From Streptomyces sp. MMG1533 (lineage in GTDB: Bacteria > Actinomycetota > Actinomycetes > Streptomycetales > Streptomycetaceae): a DNA stretch of 57,223 nt. The notes under the pieces were generated by a model. That model was given only the letters and a program-made list of their open reading frames with translations. It was not told where the DNA came from and ran no database searches. This document shows, piece by piece, positions 36,287 to 45,336 of the stretch. The position numbers and the translations under genes were made by a program. The first letter of the stretch is position 1. Each line of letters begins with the position of its first letter. The DNA is taken from the NCBI RefSeq assembly GCF_001279775.1, contig NZ_LGDG01000254.1:1-57223 (forward strand), read 5' to 3'.

Positions 36287-36972
36287 CGGACGGCAGCGAG
36301 GTCCAGCGGGGCCCGATCAGAGTCATGGTGGTCGACGACCACCCCATGTGGCGCGACGCGGTCGCCCGCGACCTGGGCGAGTCGGGCTTCGAGGTGGTCG
36401 CCACAGCGGGCGACGGCGAGCAGGCCGTGCGCCGCGCCAAGGCGGCCGCTCCCGACGTACTGGTGCTGGACCTGAACCTGCCCGCCAAACCCGGCGTCCA
36501 GGTCTGCAAGGAACTCGTCGGCGCCAACCCGGCGTTGCGCGTGCTCGTGCTGTCGGCGAGCGGTGAGCACGCCGACGTCCTGGAGGCGGTGAAGTCCGGC
36601 GCGACCGGCTATCTGCTGAAGTCGGCCTCGACGGAGGAACTGCTGGACGCCGTCCGCCGTACGGCCGTCGGCGACCCGGTGTTCACCCCCGGCCTTGCGG
36701 GGCTGGTCCTCGGCGAGTACCGGCGCCTGGCCGCCGAGCCCGCGCCCGCCCCGGACACCGACCAGCCGGGGGCCCCGCAGCTCACCGACCGCGAGACCGA
36801 GGTGCTGCGCCTGGTCGCCAAGGGGTTGAGCTACAAGCAGATCGCCGAACGCCTGGTCATCTCGCACCGCACGGTCCAGAACCACGTCCAGAACACCCTC
36901 GGCAAGCTCCAACTGCACAACAGGGTCGAGCTGGTGAGGTACGCGATAGAGCGCGGACTCGACGACGAGTAG
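36283..36972 (+). CDS. macR: response regulator, NarL/LuxR type, MacR-like
   Basis: A 229-residue regulator: receiver domain with Asp18-Asp19 and phospho-acceptor Asp63 (VLDLNLPAKPG), switch residue Ser in VLSASGEH, and Lys in YLLKSAS. The C-terminal LuxR helix-turn-helix is LTDRETEVLRLVAKGLSYKQ followed by ISHRTVQNHV. The ATG lies in an ATGA overlap with the kinase stop codon, so the two proteins are made together. A DNA target in this window was not identified. The symbol is by locus similarity. Confidence 0.87.
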   Translation: MTDGSEVQRGPIRVMVVDDHPMWRDAVARDLGESGFEVVATAGDGEQAVRRAKAAAPDVLVLDLNLPAKPGVQVCKELVGANPALRVLVLSASGEHADVLEAVKSGATGYLLKSASTEELLDAVRRTAVGDPVFTPGLAGLVLGEYRRLAAEPAPAPDTDQPGAPQLTDRETEVLRLVAKGLSYKQIAERLVISHRTVQNHVQNTLGKLQLHNRVELVRYAIERGLDDE

Positions 36973-37034
36973 ACCGGCCTGACTTGATCAACCTCCCGAC
37001 GTTTCAACGGAATTGTCGTTCCCGCCCATCCCTG

Positions 37035-37058
37035 TGTGACCTGGATCACTACTAGCGT
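37035..37058 (+). promoter_or_regulatory. CRP-like box and -10 element upstream of pfkA
   Basis: TGTGA-CCTGGA-TCACT at 37035-37050 matches the CRP pattern TGTGA-N6-TCACA in nine of ten fixed positions. It abuts TAGCGT at 37053-37058, a good -10. Crp is a global regulator in Streptomyces, and a site over the spacer would be expected to repress. Confidence 0.55.
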
Positions 37059-37093
37059 GATTCCGTCGGACAACCGTGGCGAAGGGACATTCC

Positions 37094-38122
37094 ATGCGCG
37101 TCGGAGTACTGACCGGAGGCGGCGACTGCCCCGGGCTCAACGCCGTCATCCGGGGCATCGTCCGCAAGGGCGTGCAGGAGTACGGCTACGACTTCGTCGG
37201 CTTCCGGGACGGCTGGCGAGGACCCCTCGAGAACCACACCGTGCGTCTGGACATCCCCGCGGTGCGCGGCATCCTGCCCCGCGGCGGCACCATCCTCGGC
37301 TCCTCGCGCACCAATCCGCTGAAGCAGGAGAACGGCATCCGCCGTATCAAGGAGAACCTCGCCCGACAGCGGGTCGGGGCGCTCATCGCGATCGGCGGCG
37401 AGGACACCCTCGGCGTCGCCGCCCGGCTGTCCGACGAGTACGGCGTGCCCTGCGTCGGCGTGCCCAAGACGATCGACAACGACCTCTCCGGCACCGACTA
37501 CACCTTCGGCTTCGACACGGCCGTCGGCATCGCCACGGAGGCCATCGACCGGCTGCACACCACCGCCGAGTCCCACATGCGCGTCCTGGTCTGCGAGGTG
37601 ATGGGCCGGCACGCGGGCTGGATCGCCCTGCACTCGGGCCTGGCCGGCGGCGCCAACGTCATCCTCATCCCCGAGCAGCGCTTCGACGTCGAGCAGGTGT
37701 GCGCCTGGGTGACCTCCCGCTTCAGGGCGTCGTACGCCCCCATCGTGGTCGTCGCCGAGGGCGCGATGCCCAAGGACGGCGACATGGTCCTCAAGGACGG
37801 GTCGCTGGACTCCTTCGGGCATGTGCGGCTGTCCGGCGTCGGCGAGTGGCTGGCCAAGGAGATCGAGCGGCGCACCGGCAAGGAAGCCCGCACCACGGTC
37901 CTCGGGCACATCCAGCGCGGCGGCACGCCCAGCGCCTTCGACCGCTGGCTCGCCACCCGCTTCGGCCTGCACGCCATCGAGGCCGTCCGCGACGGCGACT
38001 TCGGCACGATGGTCGCCCTGCGCGGCACGGACATCGTGCGCGTCCCGATCGCGGAGGCGACGGCCCGGCTGAAGACGGTGGATCCGAAGCTGTACGAGGA
38101 GGCCGGGGTGTTCTTCGGCTGA
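37094..38122 (+). CDS. pfkA: 6-phosphofructokinase
   Basis: Phosphorylates fructose 6-phosphate in glycolysis. The 342-residue length and motifs LTGGGDCPGLNAVIRG, IDNDLSGTDYTFGFDTAV and MGRHAGWIAL are typical. Residues that distinguish phosphate donors read Asp104 (GGEDTLG) and Lys125 (PKTIDND); in many families Asp plus Lys marks pyrophosphate use, while Gly at these positions marks ATP. Streptomyces enzymes with similar residues have been reported as ATP-dependent, so the donor is uncertain. The ATG at 37094 follows AAGGGA. Confidence 0.93.
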   Translation: MRVGVLTGGGDCPGLNAVIRGIVRKGVQEYGYDFVGFRDGWRGPLENHTVRLDIPAVRGILPRGGTILGSSRTNPLKQENGIRRIKENLARQRVGALIAIGGEDTLGVAARLSDEYGVPCVGVPKTIDNDLSGTDYTFGFDTAVGIATEAIDRLHTTAESHMRVLVCEVMGRHAGWIALHSGLAGGANVILIPEQRFDVEQVCAWVTSRFRASYAPIVVVAEGAMPKDGDMVLKDGSLDSFGHVRLSGVGEWLAKEIERRTGKEARTTVLGHIQRGGTPSAFDRWLATRFGLHAIEAVRDGDFGTMVALRGTDIVRVPIAEATARLKTVDPKLYEEAGVFFG

Positions 38123-38144
38123 ACCGGTCCGGCACCGTCGGCTC

Positions 38145-38166
38145 ATGGGTCGTATATTCGGCCCAT
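38145..38166 (+). promoter_or_regulatory. ldhA promoter inside an inverted repeat
   Basis: ATGGGTCG (38145-38152) and CGGCCCAT (38159-38166) are complementary except for one position and enclose exactly TATATT (38153-38158), a strong -10 hexamer. A protein bound here would block the promoter. The arrangement lies in the 71-bp gap between pfkA and ldhA, so ldhA has its own switch. Confidence 0.6.
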
Positions 38167-38193
38167 AAGCCTTCTGGACGGGAGAAGCCGGTC

Positions 38194-39189
38194 GTGGAGA
38201 TTCTCGCCTTCGGCGTGCAAGCAGACGAAAAGCCCCTGATCGAGAAGGCCTTCGCGGGCCACCACGACGTCCGCTGCGTGGACGTCTTCGTCAACGAGGA
38301 CACCGCCCCCATCGCGGCCGGCCAGGAGGTGATCTCCACCAGCGTCAACGCCGATCTCGGCCCCCGCGTCCTGGAGATCCTCGCGGCCGGCGGCACACGT
38401 ATGATCGCCCAGCGCTCCACCGGCTTCAACAACATCGACCTGGAGGTCGCCGAACGGCTCGGCATGACGGTCGCCCGGGTGTCGTACTACTCGCCGTACT
38501 CGGTCGCCGAGTTCGCCTGGACCCTCGCCATGGCCGTCAACCGCCGTATCGTCCGCGCCTCCACCCGCACCCGCGACTTCGACTTCCGCCTCGACGGCCT
38601 GATGGGCCGCGACATGCACGGCCGCACCGTGGGTGTCCTCGGCACCGGCAAGATCGGCGAGGCGTTCGCCCGGATCGCCCACGGCTTCGGCATGCGGCTG
38701 CTCGGCTGGGACGTCGCCGAGAACCCGGCCTGCGTCGAACTCGGCATGAAGTACGTCCCCAAGGAGCAGCTCCTCGCCGAGTCCGACCTGGTCACCCTGC
38801 ACGTCCCGCTGATGCCCGAGACCCGCCACCTCATCGACGAGGCCGCCCTGAAGACGATGAAGGACGACGCGATCCTGGTGAACTCCAGCCGCGGCGGCCT
38901 GATCGACACCGTGGCCCTCGTCATGGAGCTGCGCGCGGGCCGTTTCGCGGGCGTCGGCCTCGACGTCTACGAGGCCGAGGCGGGCCTGTTCTTCCTCGAC
39001 AAGTCACTTCAGGCCGTCGAGGACGACACCCTGGCCCGCCTCGTCACCTTCCCGAACGTCCTGGTCACCTCCCACCAGGCGTACTACACCGAGGACGCCG
39101 TCGGCCAGATCATCGACGCCACGGTGCAGAACGTCCTGGACTACACAGCCGGCCGCCGCTCCGAGAACGTGCTGGTGCCGCGCAGCTGA
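38194..39189 (+). CDS. ldhA: D-lactate dehydrogenase (D-2-hydroxyacid dehydrogenase family)
   Basis: Interconverts pyruvate and D-lactate with NADH. The 331-residue protein has the Rossmann motif GVLGTGKIGEAFARIA and catalytic residues Arg233 (SSRGG), Glu262 (DVYEAE) and His294 (SHQAYYTEDA), each exactly two positions before Arg235, Glu264 and His296 of E. coli LdhA. The segment GLFFLDKSLQ is also LdhA-like. The GTG start follows GGAG at 9-nt spacing. Other 2-hydroxyacid substrates cannot be excluded. Its 3' end overlaps the convergent trpEG by 49 bp. Confidence 0.9.
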   Translation: MEILAFGVQADEKPLIEKAFAGHHDVRCVDVFVNEDTAPIAAGQEVISTSVNADLGPRVLEILAAGGTRMIAQRSTGFNNIDLEVAERLGMTVARVSYYSPYSVAEFAWTLAMAVNRRIVRASTRTRDFDFRLDGLMGRDMHGRTVGVLGTGKIGEAFARIAHGFGMRLLGWDVAENPACVELGMKYVPKEQLLAESDLVTLHVPLMPETRHLIDEAALKTMKDDAILVNSSRGGLIDTVALVMELRAGRFAGVGLDVYEAEAGLFFLDKSLQAVEDDTLARLVTFPNVLVTSHQAYYTEDAVGQIIDATVQNVLDYTAGRRSENVLVPRS

Positions 39190-41021
39190 CCCACCAGCTC
39201 CCGTACGACCGCCGCTCCGTTCAGCGTGAGCACCGACTCCGGGTGGAACTGCACGCCGGCGAACCCCGGCCCGCGCAGGGCGTGGACCTCGCCGGTGTCG
39301 CCGCGGCTCACCTCGACGTCGTGAGCGGCCAGCTCCGTGGCGGTCTCGTCGTCGCAGCGCGCCACGAAGCTGTTGTAGAAGCCGACGGTCTCCCGCCGCC
39401 CGAACAGGTCGATCTCCGTCTGCGCCCCCTGATACGGCACTTCCTTCCGTACGATCTCCAGGCCCAGCTCGGCCGCGATCAGCTCGTGTCCGAGGCAGAC
39501 ACCGAGCACACCGTGCCGGTTCTCCCGGAGCACCTCGGCGGTCAGCGCCCGCAGGAACCGCATCTTGGGGTCGGTGGTGTCGGAGGGGTCGCCCGGGCCG
39601 GGGCCGAGGATGACCGGCCCCTCGTGCGCGCCGACCGCCTCCGACAGGCCGGGCTCGTCGTAGCGCCGGACGGTGGTGGTCAGGCCCGACGAGCGCAGCA
39701 CGTGCGCGAGCATCGCCGTGAAGGTGTCCTCCCCGTCGACGACGAGGGCGTGGCCGCTCAGGTCCTCGGCCCGCTCCTGCATCCGCAGCCAGAACGGCGC
39801 CAGCGAGGCCCGGCGCCCGTCCAGCGCGGCCCGCACACGGGGGTCGTCGGCCAGCCGGGGGCGCGCCCGCTCCTCACGAGGCCGTGACGGACGTACGCCC
39901 AGGGCAGCCAGCACACCCGCCGCCTTCGCGTGCGTCTCCGCGACCTCGCCCGCCGGGTCCGAGCCGCGCACCAGCGTGGCGCCGACCGGTACCCGCAGCC
40001 GCCCGGCCGCGTCGATGTCGGCGGTACGGATCAAGATGGGGGAGTCCAGGGTCTGGGCACCGCCCGAGTCCCTGCCGAGGAGCGCCAGCGCACCCGCGTA
40101 GTAGCCCCGCCCGCCGACCTCGTGCCGTTCGATGACCCGGCAGGCGTTCTGCACCGGCGAGCCCGTGACGGTCGCCGCGAACATGGTCTCCTTCAGCACC
40201 TCCCGCACGTCCAGCGAGGACTTTCCGCGCAGCTCGTACTCGGTGTGCGCGAGGTGCGCCATCTCCTTCAGCCGGGGCCCCACCACGACCCCGCCCATGT
40301 CGCCGACCGTGCACATCATCTTGAGCTCCTCGTCGACGACCATCGACAGCTCCTCGATCTCCTTGCCGTCGGAGAGGAAGTCGAGCAGGTGCTCCGGGGT
40401 CGGTCCTTCGGCCGGATAGCGATACGTCCCGCTGATCGGGTTCATGACGACGGTCCCGCCGGACATGCGCACGTGCACCTCGGGACTGGCGCCGACCACG
40501 GTCCGCTCCCCGGTGTGCACGACGAACGTCCAGTACGCGCCCCGCTCACCCACGAGCAGCCGCCGGAACAGTGCCAGCGCGTCCGCTCTCCCGAAGCCCG
40601 GGATCGAGCCCTCGTACGTCCGGCGGATCACGAAGTTGGCGCCCTCGCCCGCACCGATCTCCTCCCTCAGTACCCGCCCGACGATCTCCGCGTACTCCTC
40701 GTCGGCCACGTCGAAGCCGCCGTCCCGGACGCGGACGTCATGCGCGGGGAGCTGTTCCAGTGCTTCGGCGAGCGGGATCTCGTACGTCTCCTCGGGTGTC
40801 AGTACCGACAGTGGCGTCCCGTCGTCGCGGACGTCGAAGCCGCGCTCGCGGATCTGCCGGAAGGGGACGAGCGCCAGGCCGTGTTCGGGGAGGTCGGCGA
40901 GGCGGTCGTGCGTGGTGACCGGGCCGACCAGCAGCTCGACCGTTTGCTCGTCGTGGCCGGGGGTGCGGCGGCGGAGCAGGGCGAAGGGGCGGGGGTCGTG
41001 CAGCAGCCGTGCCAGGTCCAT
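39141..41021 (-). CDS. fused anthranilate synthase (TrpE-TrpG), PhzE-like layout
   Basis: A 626-residue fusion. Residues about 100-385 are the chorismate-binding domain (MNPISGTYRYP, LSDGKEIEELSMVVDEELKM, TVTGSPVQNACRVIERHE and YYAGALALLG). The C-terminal part from about 425 is a class I glutamine amidotransferase with Cys in GVCLGHE and the His-Glu pair in VQFHPES. It makes anthranilate from chorismate and glutamine. The same layout occurs in PhzE-type ADIC synthases, but the upstream leader with three Trp codons argues for tryptophan supply. AGAGGAACC precedes the ATG. Confidence 0.9.
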   Translation of the reverse strand: MDLARLLHDPRPFALLRRRTPGHDEQTVELLVGPVTTHDRLADLPEHGLALVPFRQIRERGFDVRDDGTPLSVLTPEETYEIPLAEALEQLPAHDVRVRDGGFDVADEEYAEIVGRVLREEIGAGEGANFVIRRTYEGSIPGFGRADALALFRRLLVGERGAYWTFVVHTGERTVVGASPEVHVRMSGGTVVMNPISGTYRYPAEGPTPEHLLDFLSDGKEIEELSMVVDEELKMMCTVGDMGGVVVGPRLKEMAHLAHTEYELRGKSSLDVREVLKETMFAATVTGSPVQNACRVIERHEVGGRGYYAGALALLGRDSGGAQTLDSPILIRTADIDAAGRLRVPVGATLVRGSDPAGEVAETHAKAAGVLAALGVRPSRPREERARPRLADDPRVRAALDGRRASLAPFWLRMQERAEDLSGHALVVDGEDTFTAMLAHVLRSSGLTTTVRRYDEPGLSEAVGAHEGPVILGPGPGDPSDTTDPKMRFLRALTAEVLRENRHGVLGVCLGHELIAAELGLEIVRKEVPYQGAQTEIDLFGRRETVGFYNSFVARCDDETATELAAHDVEVSRGDTGEVHALRGPGFAGVQFHPESVLTLNGAAVVRELVGQLRGTSTFSERRPAV

Positions 41022-41039
41022 GGTTCCTCTTCCGTCGAG

Positions 41040-41099
41040 TCGATCGATGTCGATGTCTCGATCGATGTCGATGTCGATGTCGGTATCGGTATCGATGTC
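41040..41099 (-). repeat. hexanucleotide array in the trpEG leader
   Basis: Ten 6-bp units run without interruption: mostly GATGTC, with two TCGATC and two GGTATC variants (plus-strand reading). The array lies between the attenuator hairpin and the trpEG ribosome site. Its T/A content is high for this genome. Slippage could change the leader length. Confidence 0.85.
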
Positions 41100-41123
41100 G
41101 GTGAGGAACGACCCCGGAAACGC

Positions 41124-41150
41124 CGAAGGCCGCCCCTCGGGCGGCCTTCG
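41124..41150 (-). terminator. attenuator terminator of trpEG
   Basis: A perfect 12-bp stem (CGAAGGCCGCCC with its complement, loop of 3) follows the leader peptide on the minus strand and continues into GCGTTTCC. The promoter-proximal arm contains GGCCGCC, which can pair with GGCGGCC inside the leader peptide (plus-strand 41179-41185), giving an antiterminator. Confidence 0.8.
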
Positions 41151-41172
41151 CGAAGTCTTGCGTACGCGCTAG

Positions 41173-42678
<1,506 letters not shown>

Positions 42679-42711
42679 CAGATCATTGATGGGCGCGCCT
42701 GTTACAGCAGC

Positions 42712-42759
42712 GTGAAGTGGGGCGCGGATCACATACGATCCGCGCCCCACGCCACTTTT
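42712..42759 (+). terminator. intrinsic terminator after aroH
   Basis: A perfect 13-bp stem (TGGGGCGCGGATC at 42718-42730 with its complement at 42737-42749, loop ACATAC) is extended by GTG/CAC and followed by TTTT. Confidence 0.92.
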
Positions 42760-42778
42760 AAGGCTGCGGCGAGCCGGG

Positions 42779-42799
42779 TAAGGTTAGGTTTGCCTCACC
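42779..42799 (+). promoter_or_regulatory. iron box (IdeR/DmdR type) upstream of bfd
   Basis: AAGGTTAGGTTTGCCTCACC fits the 19-bp TTAGGTTAGGCTAACCTAA pattern at about 14 positions in the best register. Iron-loaded DmdR1/IdeR would repress bfd, so iron is released from bacterioferritin only under shortage. Confidence 0.75.
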
Positions 42800-42849
42800 G
42801 TTCAAGGGGATGGCATCAAGCGACCGATCCCGGCGGGAGGTGGAACCGC

Positions 42850-43092
42850 GTGTATGTCTGCAACTGCTTCGGCGTCACCGAGGCGCAGGTGAAGAAGCAC
42901 GCGGCGGACGGTGCCTGCACCCCCCGCCAGATTGCCTCGGCCAGCAAGGCGGGCACGGACTGCGGCTCGTGCGTCCGTCACATCCAGGCGCTGCTGGGCA
43001 GGGGCGGGTGTCCGCGCCGCGAGCTCGCCGACCAGGGCAAGCCCGTTCTCTCGGAGTTCGAGGAACTCGAGCAACTCGAGGAAGCCGCCTAG
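42850..43092 (+). CDS. bfd: bacterioferritin-associated ferredoxin
   Basis: An 80-residue [2Fe-2S] protein that passes electrons into bacterioferritin to release stored iron. The four cysteines are Cys4, Cys6, Cys38 and Cys41, the same numbers as in E. coli Bfd, which fixes the GTG at 42850 as start (after GGGAGG). The C-terminal tail is acidic and longer than in enteric Bfd. An iron box lies 50-70 bp upstream. Its partner bfr is convergent, 16 bp away. Confidence 0.93.
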   Translation: MYVCNCFGVTEAQVKKHAADGACTPRQIASASKAGTDCGSCVRHIQALLGRGGCPRRELADQGKPVLSEFEELEQLEEAA

Positions 43093-43108
43093 GTCCGCAG
43101 GGCGGGGT

Positions 43109-43588
43109 TCAGCTCTCCGGCTGCTCGATCAGCTGCGCGAGATAGAGCGCCTCACCGAGCTTCTCCAGCAGTTCCAGCTGGGTGTCGAGGTAGTCGATGT
43201 GGTGCTCCTCGTCCTCGAGGATCGACTCGAAGATGTTGGCGGACGTGATGTCGCCCTTGCTCCGCATCACCTCGACGCCGCGCTTGAGGCGGTCGATCGC
43301 CTCGACCTCGATCTGCCGGTCGGCCTCGAACATCTCCTTGACCGTCTGTCCCACGCGTACATGGAAGAGGCGCTGGTAGTTCGGCAGCCCGTCCAGGAAC
43401 AGGATCCGGTCGGTGAGCACCTCCGCGTGCTTCATCTCGTCGAACGACTCGTGCCGCGTGTACTTCGCGAGCTTGGTCCAGCCGAAGTTCTCCTGCATCT
43501 TCGCGTGCAGGAAGTACTGGTTGATCGCGGTGAGCTCGGCGGTCAGCTGCTCGTTGAGGAATTCGATGACCTCGGGGTCGCCCTGCAT
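43109..43588 (-). CDS. bfr: bacterioferritin
   Basis: A 159-residue ferritin-fold subunit that forms a 24-mer shell storing iron, with haem between subunits. Ferroxidase ligands Glu18, Glu51, His54, Glu94, Glu127 and His130 and haem-ligand Met52 fall at the same numbers as in E. coli Bfr. This supports the ATG at 43588, which has AAGGAG 9 nt upstream; a TTG 18 bp earlier is rejected. No iron box was seen upstream. The relatively AT-rich upstream stretch has two AGTAAGT direct repeats 15 bp apart (43662 and 43677). Confidence 0.95.
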   Translation of the reverse strand: MQGDPEVIEFLNEQLTAELTAINQYFLHAKMQENFGWTKLAKYTRHESFDEMKHAEVLTDRILFLDGLPNYQRLFHVRVGQTVKEMFEADRQIEVEAIDRLKRGVEVMRSKGDITSANIFESILEDEEHHIDYLDTQLELLEKLGEALYLAQLIEQPES

Positions 43589-43763
43589 CGCAGAGGCTCC
43601 TTCCAACCGGGGGGAACTGGCAGGTTGCGCCGCATCCTTGCACCGGCAACGAAGATCGTCCAGTAAGTCTTCACTTAGTAAGTAAGGGCATACTCAGTTC
43701 CAATTGCCCGCTTTGGGTGGGGGCTGGTCATGTGCACTGCCCCGGGTCTGTCAGGATGGAGTC

Positions 43764-44396
43764 ATGGGTCAGCCGGTGGAACGCGAGTCGGGAGATGCGG
43801 CACACTCCGAGCTTCCGCCGGGGCAGCGAATGCAGCGCGGCTGGCCGGTCACGCACTACGGTCCGGTCCCCAAGTTCCGGCCCGAACGCTGGGAGTTCCG
43901 GGTCTTCGGCGCCACCGCGGACAGCGAGAAACAGTGCTGGAACCACGAGGAGTTCACGGCCCTGCCGTACACCACCGTCGTGGGCGATCTGCACTGTGTC
44001 ACGAAGTTCAGCATGCTCGGCGCCGAGTGGGGTGGCATCCCCGCGCGGACGATCCTGGAGATCGCCCCGCCCGCCCCGGCCGTCACCCATGTGATGGTGT
44101 GGGCGGAGTACGGATTCAGCTCGAACCTGCGCCTGTCCGACTTCGCGTCCGAGCGCACGATCTTCGCCACCCACAAGGACGGCGAACTGCTGACGGCGGA
44201 GCACGGCTTCCCGCTCCGGCTGGTCGTCCCCCATCTGTACGCGTGGAAGGGCCCCAAGTGGGTCCGGGGCGTGGAGTACATGACCGCCGACCGCCGCGGC
44301 TTCTGGGAGGAGCGCGGCTACCACAATGTCGGCGACCCCTGGAAGGAACAGCGCTACTCCTACCAGGAGGGGCCCGGGGAAGGCCCCGAGCTCTGA
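43764..44396 (+). CDS. molybdopterin-dependent oxidoreductase, sulfite-oxidase fold
   Basis: A 210-residue protein consisting of the Mo-binding domain of the sulfite oxidase/YedY family. The molybdenum ligand is Cys78 in GDLHCVTKFS, and the region VVPHLYAWKGPKWVRGVEYM is conserved. There is no Tat signal, so it is probably cytosolic, and there is no haem or dimerisation domain. The substrate is unknown. GGAG precedes the ATG at 5-nt spacing. Confidence 0.87.
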   Translation: MGQPVERESGDAAHSELPPGQRMQRGWPVTHYGPVPKFRPERWEFRVFGATADSEKQCWNHEEFTALPYTTVVGDLHCVTKFSMLGAEWGGIPARTILEIAPPAPAVTHVMVWAEYGFSSNLRLSDFASERTIFATHKDGELLTAEHGFPLRLVVPHLYAWKGPKWVRGVEYMTADRRGFWEERGYHNVGDPWKEQRYSYQEGPGEGPEL

Positions 44397-44411
44397 CCCT
44401 GGGCCACCGTC

Positions 44412-45302
44412 TCAGCCGTCCCGCAGCTTCTTCAGCCGTTCCACGTCCGCCGCGTGTCCCTCCTTGCCGCCGGGCGTCTCGATGATCAGCGGTACGCCCT
44501 CGGTCGCGGGATGGGTCATCAGCGCGCGGAACGGGTCCTCGCCGATGTGACCGGCGCCGATGTTCTCGTGCCGGTCCTTGTGGGCGCCGACCACGTCCTT
44601 CGAGTCGTTGGCGTGGATCAGCTTGAGCCGGCCCTCGCCGACCGTGTCCACCAGCAGGTCGAGCGTCTGGTGCATGCCGGCCGGCCCGGTCAGGTCGTGC
44701 CCGGCCGCGAAGATGTGGCAGGTGTCCAGGCACACACCCAGCTTCGGATGGGCGTCCAGCGCCTCGAAGTACGGCCCGAAGTCCCAGGTCCGCGAGCAGA
44801 GCGAGGCGCCCTGGCCGGCCGTCGACTCCAGGAGCAGGTACGGGTCGTCGTCGTGGGTGAGCTCGTCGAGCAGCGGCAACAGGTACTCCCGCACCTGCTT
44901 CAGTGCCACGGACCGGTCCCGCCCGCCCGTCGCGCTGCCGGTGTGCACGACCACGCCCAGCGCCCCGATCTCCCGCCCTCGCCGCAGGGAATGCCGCAAC
45001 GACTCGACCGACTTCTCCACGGTCGCCTCGGTGTGCGAACCGAAGTTGATCAGATACGGGGCATGCACGTACGCCGGAATCGACTCGGCCGCGCACACCT
45101 CCCGGAACTCCTCGTCCTGCCGCGGATTGCCGACGGGCGTGGCCCAGCCGCGCGGGTTGGCGACGAAGACCTGCACGGTCTCGGCCTTCAGGTCATGGGC
45201 GTACGACAGGCCCACGGAGTGGAGACCGCCGGCCACGGGGACGTGGCCGCCGACGGGGTTGCGCAGCGTGCCGGGGGCGGTGCCGGGCTGTTGACTCTTC
45301 AC
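44412..45302 (-). CDS. nfo: deoxyribonuclease IV (endonuclease IV)
   Basis: An apurinic/apyrimidinic endonuclease of base-excision repair, 296 residues, TIM barrel with three zinc ions. Metal-ligand motifs are VHAPYLINFGS, VVHTGSATGG, LLLESTAGQG, CLDTCHIFAAGHD, KLIHANDSK and KDRHENIGAGHIG, all intact. It starts with GTG and has no good ribosome site, lying 34 bp after the PASTA kinase on the same strand, so the genes may be co-transcribed. Confidence 0.93.
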   Translation of the reverse strand: MKSQQPGTAPGTLRNPVGGHVPVAGGLHSVGLSYAHDLKAETVQVFVANPRGWATPVGNPRQDEEFREVCAAESIPAYVHAPYLINFGSHTEATVEKSVESLRHSLRRGREIGALGVVVHTGSATGGRDRSVALKQVREYLLPLLDELTHDDDPYLLLESTAGQGASLCSRTWDFGPYFEALDAHPKLGVCLDTCHIFAAGHDLTGPAGMHQTLDLLVDTVGEGRLKLIHANDSKDVVGAHKDRHENIGAGHIGEDPFRALMTHPATEGVPLIIETPGGKEGHAADVERLKKLRDG

Positions 45303-45336
45303 GCATCAAGGGTGTCATGCGGCCCGGAGCGGCCGG

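Noticed and set aside
38124..38193. Rex operator before ldhA
   Set aside because: The TGTGAAC-N3-TTCACA pattern is absent; the inverted repeat found there has a different sequence.
42712..42849. N-terminal extension of Bfd starting at 42712
   Set aside because: It would begin inside the aroH terminator and the iron box, and cysteine numbering fits the GTG at 42850.
43589..43763. Iron box upstream of bfr
   Set aside because: The AT-rich stretch with AGTAAGT repeats does not match the 19-bp iron-box pattern well enough.
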